A DNA stretch of 12,966 nt from Bacteroidales bacterium UBA5219. GTDB taxonomy: Bacteria > Bacteroidota > Bacteroidia > Bacteroidales > ML635J-15. The position numbers and the translations under genes are program-made. The first letter of the stretch is position 1; every line of letters starts with the position of its first letter. Positions 6,278 to 12,966 of the stretch are shown piece after piece. Location of the stretch: contig DHVB01000007.1 of assembly GCA_002412425.1 (NCBI GenBank), forward strand, positions 1 through 12,966, in the 5' to 3' direction. The notes under the pieces were generated by a model. That model ran no database searches, was not told the origin of the DNA, and was given only the letters and a program-made list of their open reading frames with translations.

Positions 6278-9190
6278 CTAAATACTACCAGGTAAATCAT
6301 TAGGAATTTCATCAGTTAACATAACAAGATTTGTAGGAATTCTGGTTTCCCATGATGCTCCTACAGGAATACCATCAATATTACTATCTGATTGTGCAAT
6401 CTCATCTACAATTGATAAATATAATTCATCATCTAATGCAGGAAGAGCCTCACCCATCCATATTTCACCTGAATTTAAATAATGAAGAATTGCTTCTGTA
6501 AATTTAGGATTAACAGGAACTACAACTCTTGCATAACCCGCTTTTAAAAATTCTGAAAAAGAATAATCTGTATCACTTAGCTGGCGAATTGTTGACCATC
6601 TTTCTCTCTTACCCCAAAAATAAGGATAAAATAAGTAAGTCATGTTTTCCCATTCTATTGACTGCTCAAAGAACTTAACAAAGGTTCCTTCATTAATTGC
6701 TTCATTAAAATCTATTTCTGGTGTTCCATCAGTTGCTCTATGCATTGCATTAAATCCTTCGAAACGTTGTAGTGTAAGTAACTCAATTGCCCATCTTTTC
6801 AACTCGGTTTTCTCGGTTTTCCTGTTTACTAAAGAACTTTGCCCAGATATCGAGAATGATGCTTCGAGACTGGCAACCTGATTCTCATAATCAGATCTCA
6901 TTGCATTGTAGGCATTTATAACAGCCCCATATGCTTCTTTTTGCCATTTTTCATATCCATTGGACGAAAGCTGACAAATTATTTCAACGTTAATAGCATA
7001 TTCATCAAAATTACCTCTTATCGAGAATGGCACTACATCTGTTTCATTGTTGAGTGAAATTGTCCTTGCATGGCCATTAGATGTTGCATTTATAAAATGC
7101 CTGCCTATATATCCTTGGATATATCTACCACTTCCGCTCGAAAATGCAATCCTTAATTCGGCTATTTTTGCTTCGTACCCCACTGGAACAGTCAAATCAT
7201 TGAATTCTTTATCGTACCAGTTTTTACCTGCAGGGGTATAGTCTAATGCATACGATTTTGACACAATAGCAAATTCAACTGGAGGAATAGGTATATCCTG
7301 AGTGTTATATAGTGCTGCCCATAAATGGTAATTACTCCTGTCTATATCCTTAAATGATTTAAGAGAATTTGTAATGCCGATGCCTAAGTATGTTTTAGGA
7401 TCAATAGGTTTTTCCAGAGTCACGCCTTCTTTTTTTGAGAAGGCATTGCTGTATATGTGGTAAGCTGCTGGTTCCGGAATCAGGAATTCAAGCATAAGCC
7501 TCTTCCCCAGATTATACACCTGATTTTTATATACTTTATCTATCCAGTAATAAAAACCATTTATGTGGTTAGTTCCTGTTGAATTATCGATTTTGTGAAG
7601 GTTTGTAATTTCGACTTCGTTTATGTTTGTAACAGATCTTTTCTCCAACACTCTTTCCTGTATTCTCTGGGTTGCTCTCTGGGTTATTTCTTTTGCATTG
7701 TTTACTGCTGTTGATGTTGCTTCTGCGTTGGATGTGGATGTTGCATATCCTACATTTGCTGTTAGGCTTACAGGACCATAACCAGCACTTAACGACAGCC
7801 CTGCTTCTAATTGGGTTGATTGAGAAACCATCGAATTAATTTCTTTTGACAATTCAAATCTGTCGGAAGTTCTTAAATCTGTTTCTGTTTCTTCGGTGGT
7901 CTCAGTCTCAATATAATAATTATCTTCTTTTATTTTCAGATTTCTATGTGTCTTTTCTTTTGATTCTCCTAACAAGACATTTTCTATTTCAGCAATTTCA
8001 GTAGCTTCGTATCTTAACAACTCTTGTTTTATTATATTGTAATTTCCCATACCCAGAATCTGAACGTAAGTTTTGTTTGGGGTTTCTGAAATAAGTTTTT
8101 GTATTAGTTCGCAGTGACTCAGACTTTCCTGAGGCCTACACAAGATATCTTCATAAACGGAATTGTTAACGGCTATAAGTGTAGTGCCTATTAAAACCAA
8201 ATGATCCGGTTTTACATATTGTGAAATACCCGAACTTGTCTCTGCAATTTGTGAATCAATAGCTGAAAGGGTATGAACTACATTTATATTTTCACCTAAA
8301 AAACCTAAAGTCTTTAACACATCTAAGGTCTCAGCGGATAATTGTTTGTAGTAATCGGGTAATAATTCTTCACTATTAACTTCTTTCGAATAGGCTTCAA
8401 ATGCTTTATCTAAATCAATAATAACATCGTTTTTTAAATTGTTATCTCTTAATTTGTCTTCATTTATACTTTGCTTTAAAAAACTCTGAAAATTTTCTTT
8501 GGATGCTTTTGAATATTGTAATTTTTGATTTTGAAATTTAAATGCTTTTATTATTTCTTTTCTCGAAGTGTTTAAAGATTTTAAACTTTTAAGAAGGTCA
8601 TCTAAAGCTGCAGATGGAGTAGATACTGGTAATTCAGGAATCTTAATCTCTTTTTTTGGCAATGGAAAAATGGCAGATGGATAGGTCAGATAGGACTTAT
8701 CCCAAAAATTAAATATTTTCTCAGGGGTATCAAGTAGCCCTGTTTGAATTTTTTTCAACAGCCCTATTATTTTTACAGAATTTGTTAGGTCATTAGCCAG
8801 AGGTGTCTTTTTATTTAAGATAAAAACGGCTATTGAATTATCCCAAAATTTTGATTCGTGGGCAATTGCATTGAAAATGTTTGGATCTGGATTGAGAAAA
8901 TATACGGAGTCTTTATTACTTAATGTCTCAAGAATAATATCATATTGTGGAAAAAGCATCAATAATTTGCTTTTCTTTGATATGGAATCTGTATTCTGGT
9001 CTATATACGTTTGTGCAACTGTAATAAAACTTTCCAGAAAATCGCCATTTTCTTTAAGATCAATAAGATCTGAAATAAATTGACTTGGTACTAAAGAGTA
9101 ATTTATAATATTGTTAGTTGAAATATCATTCGATATTTTAAGAACGTCACTTACAATAAGATGTGGATAAAACATGTGTTGTGCATTCAT
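6278..9190 (-). CDS. Uncharacterised 970-aa protein, first gene of the minus-strand block
   Basis: Residues 1-380 are mostly helical with no signal peptide. There follows a signature YEATEIAEIENVLLGE (394-409), then an acidic Glu/Thr-rich strand (428-438) and a Gly/Ala/Ser/Thr-rich alternating segment (about 462-495). A basic helix (496-520), LMLEFLIPEPAA (565-576), FYPYFWGKRERW (854-865) and ARVVVPVNPKF (887-897) come next. I recall this set of signatures from large unnamed proteins in varied bacteria, but cannot name a family or confirm it here. The alternating small-residue segment could form membrane-active or fibre-like structure; that is inference. It is followed after 12 bases by the 640-aa gene. 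Upstream are about 280 AT-rich bases without a firm promoter call. No truncation is evident. Confidence 0.8.
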   Translation of the reverse strand: MNAQHMFYPHLIVSDVLKISNDISTNNIINYSLVPSQFISDLIDLKENGDFLESFITVAQTYIDQNTDSISKKSKLLMLFPQYDIILETLSNKDSVYFLNPDPNIFNAIAHESKFWDNSIAVFILNKKTPLANDLTNSVKIIGLLKKIQTGLLDTPEKIFNFWDKSYLTYPSAIFPLPKKEIKIPELPVSTPSAALDDLLKSLKSLNTSRKEIIKAFKFQNQKLQYSKASKENFQSFLKQSINEDKLRDNNLKNDVIIDLDKAFEAYSKEVNSEELLPDYYKQLSAETLDVLKTLGFLGENINVVHTLSAIDSQIAETSSGISQYVKPDHLVLIGTTLIAVNNSVYEDILCRPQESLSHCELIQKLISETPNKTYVQILGMGNYNIIKQELLRYEATEIAEIENVLLGESKEKTHRNLKIKEDNYYIETETTEETETDLRTSDRFELSKEINSMVSQSTQLEAGLSLSAGYGPVSLTANVGYATSTSNAEATSTAVNNAKEITQRATQRIQERVLEKRSVTNINEVEITNLHKIDNSTGTNHINGFYYWIDKVYKNQVYNLGKRLMLEFLIPEPAAYHIYSNAFSKKEGVTLEKPIDPKTYLGIGITNSLKSFKDIDRSNYHLWAALYNTQDIPIPPVEFAIVSKSYALDYTPAGKNWYDKEFNDLTVPVGYEAKIAELRIAFSSGSGRYIQGYIGRHFINATSNGHARTISLNNETDVVPFSIRGNFDEYAINVEIICQLSSNGYEKWQKEAYGAVINAYNAMRSDYENQVASLEASFSISGQSSLVNRKTEKTELKRWAIELLTLQRFEGFNAMHRATDGTPEIDFNEAINEGTFVKFFEQSIEWENMTYLFYPYFWGKRERWSTIRQLSDTDYSFSEFLKAGYARVVVPVNPKFTEAILHYLNSGEIWMGEALPALDDELYLSIVDEIAQSDSNIDGIPVGASWETRIPTNLVMLTDEIPNDLPGSI

Positions 9191-9481
9191 GATAAAATTA
9201 TTTAAAAATTTTAATTTTGGACTTTACGATTTAAAACGGTAAGTTATAATATTTATTGTGTATCTGAACAGATAAATAATTCAGTATAACTTTCAATTAT
9301 TGGTGGCTTCCCAATTTGTGTTTAAATTTTCCTGTAATGTATAATAGGACACAAATAAATCACTATCTCGTGTAACCAAGATCGTATCATGTTTTTATTC
9401 TATTTTTATAGCGCTATATAGCTTCGAGATCACACCTATTTACAAATATATTGACTTAAAAACGTATTTATTGAACTTAGG
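9191..9481. other. AT-rich upstream region of the minus-strand block
   Basis: No gene is supported. On the minus strand the region should contain the promoter for the 970-aa gene. One octamer fitting TAnnTTTG lies at 9450-9443, but it is about 250 bases from the start codon and lacks a partner, so I do not call it. A 12-base palindrome (9407-9418) is the most distinct feature. Confidence 0.4.
9407..9418. promoter_or_regulatory. Perfect 12-base palindrome, possible operator
   Basis: TATAGCGCTATA is a perfect palindrome within AT-rich DNA about 220 bases upstream of the 970-aa start, overlapped by a second palindrome, GCTATATAGC (9413-9422). ATCTCG (9365-9370) and CGAGAT (9425-9430) form an outer pair. 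A dimeric repressor site is plausible, but no regulator gene is visible nearby. Confidence 0.3.
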
Positions 9482-9511
9482 CAGGGAAACGATTTATCTG
9501 GGCAAGTAAAA
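9482..9511 (+). pseudogene. Second HU tail (last codons only)
   Basis: The + strand reads Q-GNDLSGQVK, the same residues as the end of the HU gene at 2593-2622 (PGNDLSGQVK). The DNA GATTTATCTGG(T/G)CAAGTAAA matches at all but one base. Here the stop codon is lost and the frame runs on. Upstream bases do not encode HU. This is a duplicated 3' end, followed by a similar terminator and dispersed repeat. Confidence 0.75.
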
Positions 9512-9536
9512 TTAAGAAATGCAAGCGTGATTAAGT

Positions 9537-9561
9537 GGGCTCTGAAAACGGGGCTTTTTTT
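9537..9561 (+). terminator. Terminator-like hairpin after the second HU tail
   Basis: GCTC (9539-9542) pairs with GGGC (9551-9554, one G-T pair) and is followed by seven T residues. It corresponds to the HU terminator at 2645-2672 (shared GCTCTG.AAA..GGGGCTTTTTTT) but has a shorter stem. On the opposite strand it has no T tract, so it would not stop the minus-strand genes. Confidence 0.5.
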
Positions 9562-9619
9562 AAATTTTGTTAAAACTCAAGTTTCTGCTGAAAATTCAGA
9601 TGTGTGTCAGCAAAATTGC

Positions 9620-9690
9620 ACTCTTTGACAAAGCTTTGGTTTCGGCGTTGGCTTGTGTGGCTTTGGCAATGTGTGCAATGTGGGTCGGCA
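9620..9690 (+). repeat. Dispersed GC-richer repeat, copy C
   Basis: It shares CTCTTTGACAAAGCTTTGGT with copy A, then GCGTTGGCTTGTGTGG and CTTTGGCAATGTG. Like copy D it ends in TGTGGGTCGGCAA, linking the two direct-repeat copies. Confidence 0.65.
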
Positions 9691-9851
9691 ATTGTTTTAA
9701 AAAATGTGCGGTGGGCAAAAAATAAAAAACATCGGGTCGGCTTGAGTGTCGGCTCTCTTTTCTTGTCAATATTTCGTTTTTCTGTCCTTTCACAATGGTT
9801 TACTTTTCAATTTATCGTTGTCTCTGTCTTTTTTCTACACTTGGCGGTAAC
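9691..9851 (-). repeat. Right copy of the long divergent inverted repeat
   Basis: This is the reverse-complement counterpart of 256-407, ending in GGCGGTAAC (9843-9851). Exact shared blocks are a 15-mer (9691-9705), ACAATGGTTTAC (9792-9803) and the terminal 9-mer. The end motif directly abuts the attC-like site. Confidence 0.6.
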
Positions 9852-9980
9852 GTCCGGCAAATTGGCGATGGAGCCGACTTTTAGCACAAATGTTGAATAG
9901 AATTACTACTTTTCAACCTTGCACAAAAGTTCAATAGAAGCATTTCACCGGCTCTATTGCCAATTTGTTTGTTATGGGCA
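9840..9980 (-). other. attC-like recombination site
   Basis: Read on the minus strand, TGCCCATAAC (9980-9971) is followed by an 18-base arm (9966-9949), a 72-base loop, the second arm (9876-9859; 16 of 18 pairs, both mismatches G-T type) and then GACGTTACCGCC. This is the R''-L''-loop-L'-R' order of integron attC sites, and about 140 bases is within their size range. R'' is exactly complementary to the leading GTTATGGGCA at the other end of the unit (12954-12945), as expected for a gene cassette. The GTT core departs from the GTTRRRY consensus. No integrase gene is in the window. Confidence 0.5.
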
Positions 9981-10046
9981 GGTTTTTTATCGCTTATTGT
10001 TATATATAATTTATCCAATTCCAAATTTAAGTTTTTCATTTTATTA

Positions 10047-12077
10047 TTAAAAATCTACATCCAACCCGAAATGTTTTTTGATATAAGCTTTTGGAGTTAT
10101 GGTTTCCAGCTCACTTTGGGGTATGGACGGGCATATTTTACGATGACATTTCATTGAACTTTGAAAATGTTGTATTTTCTTAAATTGGTCGGTTACATTT
10201 ATGTTATAAAGAGGTCCGGTTTTACCTGCTGCTTTATCTCTGTAATAAGTAATCCATTGGTCTTTATAACTTGTCATCCAATATTTTACCTGCTCTGCAT
10301 CTTTATTGTAAAGTTGTTGTTGATTACTACAATTTTGCACTTCCCACGAAGCATTGTTGTTATTAGAAGAATTAGGTGTTGAAATATTTGATTGTTTTGG
10401 CGTTCTTTGACTTTGAGAAATTTGATTATAAGCGTTTACTCCATCTGCTAAACCTTGCAGAACAGTTGCAGCAATATCCCAACCGCTTGCTTTTTTTTCT
10501 GTTTTAGGGGGCGATAAAAGTTTATTTTTATTGGTTTCGGCTAATTTATATCCTTGCGCTATTGCCTTATCATACCATTGAATTGCCATATTGATGTTTT
10601 GAGCAACACCTTGACCATAATGATAGGCAACTCCCATGAAGTTTTGGGCTTCAGGCAATCCTTCTTCTGCTATTGGAAGACATATTTCCACCGCTTTTAC
10701 ATAATTACCTTCTTTACTATACGCTAATCCTATATTATAACGTTCTCCAAGTTCATCTCTTTTCTTCTCGGCTAAGAATTTATTTAAAACATCTTTATTT
10801 TCTAAAAGAGTAATAGCTTCTTGTAAACTCTTCTCTTCTTTTGCTTCTTTATATCCTGATGCTACTGCTTTATTGAGCCAATAATCTGCTTGTTTTATGT
10901 CTTCATTTCTACGTAAATACTTACTTAATTCAAATTGGGAAGGAGCATGATTTAACGACGCGGCTTTTGTCAACCATTTAACGGCTGATTTTTCATATTC
11001 TCCAAATAGAGCATCTTTCCCATATAAATACATAGCTTCTACATTATCTAATTCTGCTGCTCTGTTATATACATCCATTGCTTTTGTATAATGTAAATCT
11101 AATTTGTCGTAGCATTTTCCGAGTTTGATTAATACCTTATCGTTTTCATCACAAATTTGCTTATACTGTTCTATTGCGTTTCTGAAATCATTTTGATTAT
11201 AATATTTATCCCCTTGATTTTCAATATCATTTATAATCAAGAGTAGATCTTTTAAATTTTTTTGATAAAATTTATTATCATTCCACTCAATGCCTTTTCT
11301 ATGCCATTTAAGAGCTAAACCATAATTTAAAGGAACGCCATACCCTCCAAAACGATAAATATGCCCAATCTTCATTGCTGCTATAGACTTATAATTATTC
11401 TTTTCAGTATTTTCAATGTATTTTAAATACCATTTTAAACTTTCAGTGTAATTTTTAGGAAAATTTTGTTCTTCAACCCCATAAAAATAGACACTACCTA
11501 AACTTTCCATAGCTTCAATGTCTCCTATTTCTGCTGCTGTTTCATACCATAGAATGGACTTCTTAATATCTTTGCTTGCACATTTTCCATATTCATAGCA
11601 TTTTCCAATAGCTAGCATTGCATTACTATTCCCTTTTTTTGCCGATTTTTCATACCAATTAAAAGCTTCGTAAAGGTTTGTTTTGACACCGCGACCCGAT
11701 TCATAGCATCGCCCAACAGATAACATTGCTTGGTCATACCCAGCTTTGGCGGATTGTTCGTACCATTTAAATGCTTCTTTGATATTTTTTCTTACGCCAT
11801 CACCAAATTCATAACATTGACCTAAATAAAACATTGCGTAAGAGTTATTTTGTGTTATTGCTTTTTTATACCAGCTAATAGCTTCCTTATAATCTTGCTT
11901 AATGCCAATTCCCCAATGATAACAATAGCCAACAGCAAATTGGGCAATCGGGTCTTGATTATCTGCTTTAATTTGCCATTCTTTTGAATACTTTAATGTG
12001 TGAAAATCTATAGCATTGTTTTGAGCATAAAGAGTTTGACCAACTATTATTAGACAAATAAATAATAACTTTTTCAT
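10047..12077 (-). CDS. Secreted Sel1-repeat (TPR-like) protein
   Basis: The 676-aa protein begins with a signal peptide ending LYAQ (about residue 19), so it is exported. Residues ~43-300 carry six Sel1 repeats, for example A.FAVGYCYHWGIGIKQDYKEAISWYKKA, with A..LG.CYE.G.GV and WYEKSAK.G signatures. Further TPR/Sel1-like units lie at about 340-410, and a last canonical one (FMGVAYHYGQGVAQNINMA, WYDKAIAQGY) near 500-530. A low-complexity Asn/Ser linker follows, then a Cys-containing C-terminal domain of ~95 residues that I do not recognise. Sel1 arrays are protein-binding scaffolds; the partner here is unknown. The gene starts 28 bases after the 255-aa gene, with an AT-rich leader, and both lie in the cassette-like unit 9851-12954. 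Its 3' end is close to the attC-like hairpin. Confidence 0.9.
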   Translation of the reverse strand: MKKLLFICLIIVGQTLYAQNNAIDFHTLKYSKEWQIKADNQDPIAQFAVGYCYHWGIGIKQDYKEAISWYKKAITQNNSYAMFYLGQCYEFGDGVRKNIKEAFKWYEQSAKAGYDQAMLSVGRCYESGRGVKTNLYEAFNWYEKSAKKGNSNAMLAIGKCYEYGKCASKDIKKSILWYETAAEIGDIEAMESLGSVYFYGVEEQNFPKNYTESLKWYLKYIENTEKNNYKSIAAMKIGHIYRFGGYGVPLNYGLALKWHRKGIEWNDNKFYQKNLKDLLLIINDIENQGDKYYNQNDFRNAIEQYKQICDENDKVLIKLGKCYDKLDLHYTKAMDVYNRAAELDNVEAMYLYGKDALFGEYEKSAVKWLTKAASLNHAPSQFELSKYLRRNEDIKQADYWLNKAVASGYKEAKEEKSLQEAITLLENKDVLNKFLAEKKRDELGERYNIGLAYSKEGNYVKAVEICLPIAEEGLPEAQNFMGVAYHYGQGVAQNINMAIQWYDKAIAQGYKLAETNKNKLLSPPKTEKKASGWDIAATVLQGLADGVNAYNQISQSQRTPKQSNISTPNSSNNNNASWEVQNCSNQQQLYNKDAEQVKYWMTSYKDQWITYYRDKAAGKTGPLYNINVTDQFKKIQHFQSSMKCHRKICPSIPQSELETITPKAYIKKHFGLDVDF

Positions 12078-12105
12078 TCAGATTTAATTTTAAAAGATTA
12101 ATAAT

Positions 12106-12873
12106 TTACCACTCGCTTAAATTGTCTATTCCTATAAAACGAATTTCTTCCGCATAGAATGTTGTTTTCTTAGGTGCAATTGCCTTGTGTCTAATCTTGG
12201 GGGATGAAAAGAAGCCTTTATTTACTCCCATTACATCAAATAATGGCGTAAGTCCTTCTTCTGAAATAATTTTTGTTGCAATATTATTTTCAAATTTTGG
12301 AAACAGTTTGAGTTCGGCATCCGCAATGTCCAGATTCGGAATACCAATATTAGCATTGGCTTTTAACTCAATCTTTCCTCCCGCATTGCCCGAAATAATT
12401 ATGGTAGCGCTTTGCGCCTTTATCAATTTGGTTATAACCAAAAATTTTCCGTTCCATTTTCCTTCTTCGTAGAGTTTGATAAGTGCATCACCGAGTGTTT
12501 CAGTATCTTCTATGGAAAGTGTCGTGGTATTATTCGCTTTGAATAATATAGCGTTTTCTCTTCCGAATTCGACTATAATTCCAGCATCGGCATTGGTAAG
12601 CGCACTGACTTGGGGCGGTACACTTCCCGCAAGTTTGGTTGTTAGAGCAACGCTGTTTTGGGAGTAATGCTCAAGCGGTGTTTTCGACTTGTCAGTTCTC
12701 ACTTCGAAACTAATGCCATAGCGCTCTCCTGTAATATTCCCCTTTCTTTTGAATACTCCGTCCACAACTACTCCGTAATCTCCCAATTGTAACGGAGTCC
12801 CCGGATTCCAGGTCGCATGGTAGCCAAGGTTTTTCTTAATCTCTTTCGCGTACTGTTGATATATTGGTTTCAT
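12106..12873 (-). CDS. Uncharacterised 255-aa beta-rich protein
   Basis: I cannot name the family. The N-terminus reads YAKEIKKNLGYHATWNPGTP, then LQLGDYGVVVDGVFKRKG, with no signal peptide or lipobox. The centre has long runs of alternating polar and apolar residues (72-112, including ADAGIIVEFGRENAILFKA, and 143-195, including SATIIISGNAGGKIELKANA). This pattern is common in pore-forming or barrel-like beta proteins and recalls, without proving, gasdermin-like or other cytosolic pore formers. The codons look more GC-rich than in the lipoprotein block, fitting separate acquisition. GGGA 9 bases upstream may serve as ribosome site. It is the first gene after the GTTATGGGCA boundary and probably co-transcribed with the Sel1 gene. 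Confidence 0.75.
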   Translation of the reverse strand: MKPIYQQYAKEIKKNLGYHATWNPGTPLQLGDYGVVVDGVFKRKGNITGERYGISFEVRTDKSKTPLEHYSQNSVALTTKLAGSVPPQVSALTNADAGIIVEFGRENAILFKANNTTTLSIEDTETLGDALIKLYEEGKWNGKFLVITKLIKAQSATIIISGNAGGKIELKANANIGIPNLDIADAELKLFPKFENNIATKIISEEGLTPLFDVMGVNKGFFSSPKIRHKAIAPKKTTFYAEEIRFIGIDNLSEW

Positions 12874-12942
12874 AACTATTTTCCCAGTTATATCCCATCG
12901 GGAGCGTCGGTTTTTATTGTATTAAGTGTATCGTTTCTTAAA

Positions 12943-12957
12943 CTTGCCCATAACGTC
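12943..12957 (-). other. Cassette-type boundary upstream of the 255-aa gene
   Basis: On the minus strand GACGTTATGGGCAAG marks the leading edge of the two-gene unit. The same position at the trailing edge reads GACGTTACCGCCAAG (9854-9840), 12 of 15 identical and in direct orientation. GTTATGGGCA is also the exact complement of the R''-like TGCCCATAAC at 9980-9971. The rest of the preceding site would lie beyond the window end. Confidence 0.5.
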
Positions 12958-12966
12958 AGTTTGTCT

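Larger units (their letters stand above)
9488..9691 (+). repeat. Right copy of the ~200-bp direct repeat
   Basis: Collinear with 2599-2799: HU tail, then hairpin with T tract, then dispersed repeat, then GGTCGGCAA. Both copies lie on the + strand and bracket the complete minus-strand gene block. Confidence 0.6.
9562..10046. other. Repeat-rich non-coding stretch
   Basis: No real gene is supported. The stretch carries dispersed repeat copy C (9620-9690), the right arm of the long inverted repeat (9691-9851) and the attC-like hairpin (9840-9980). The two overlapping small open frames on opposite strands (9596-9793 and 9604-9900) fall on these repeats and look accidental. After 9980, about 65 AT-rich bases lead to the end of the Sel1 gene with no clear terminator. 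Confidence 0.6.

Noticed and set aside
9443..9450. Minus-strand TATATTTG as promoter of the 970-aa gene
   Set aside because: It is about 250 bases from the start codon, has no -33 partner, and such octamers are frequent in AT-rich DNA.
9596..9900. Overlapping open frames on both strands (65 and 98 aa)
   Set aside because: Both fall on the dispersed repeat and inverted-repeat arm. Open frames on both strands come from the GC-richer repeat composition, not from coding.
9957..10382. Two small + strand frames
   Set aside because: They lie antisense to, or just past, the 3' end of the Sel1 gene and show no protein-like conservation or start signals.

Overview
The window looks like an accessory region from a member of the Bacteroidota. 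The evidence is AT-rich DNA, start codons that mostly lack Shine-Dalgarno sequences, one TAnnTTTG-type -7 promoter element, signal peptides of the 'YA|Q' and 'SC' lipobox kind, an IS1380-family element and a Bacteroidota-type HU protein. This assignment is an inference from style; there is no rRNA or other taxonomic marker. No tRNA, CRISPR array or integrase gene was found.

Layout. Bases 1-633 are repeat-rich and essentially non-coding. At 634-2625 lies an HU-family DNA-binding gene (+), split by a complete IS1380-family insertion sequence (792-2500, 17-bp terminal inverted repeats, transposase 892-2268). After the HU terminator and two copies of a GC-richer dispersed repeat comes a minus-strand gene block, 9190 down to 2944. 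It encodes a 970-aa protein, a 640-aa protein, a lipoprotein, a 68-codon gene with one internal stop, a second lipoprotein, and a decayed third copy of the small-gene/lipoprotein pair. About 200 bp carrying the HU tail, terminator and dispersed repeat appears on both sides of this block in direct orientation (2599-2799 and 9488-9691). The last 3 kb (9840-12957) holds two minus-strand genes: a 255-aa protein of unknown function and a secreted Sel1-repeat protein. Their boundaries follow the logic of an integron gene cassette, with a hairpin-forming attC-like site at 9840-9980.

How the parts may work together. The 970- and 640-aa genes are 12 nt apart and the 640-aa gene is 1 nt from the first lipoprotein, so these three are probably co-expressed. 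The second lipoprotein is translationally coupled to the broken small gene through an ATGA overlap. The C-terminus of the 640-aa protein is echoed in the small gene before lipoprotein 2 and again in the debris of module 3, each followed by a lipoprotein or lipoprotein fragment. Repeated, decaying C-terminus-plus-lipoprotein modules behind a full-length gene resemble the orphan tip/immunity arrays of polymorphic toxin systems. That comparison rests on layout only; no toxin domain is recognised. I regard this block as the most likely undescribed system here. The window as a whole shows repeated recombination: an IS in HU, a duplicated HU tail, decaying modules, inverted repeats and a cassette-like unit.
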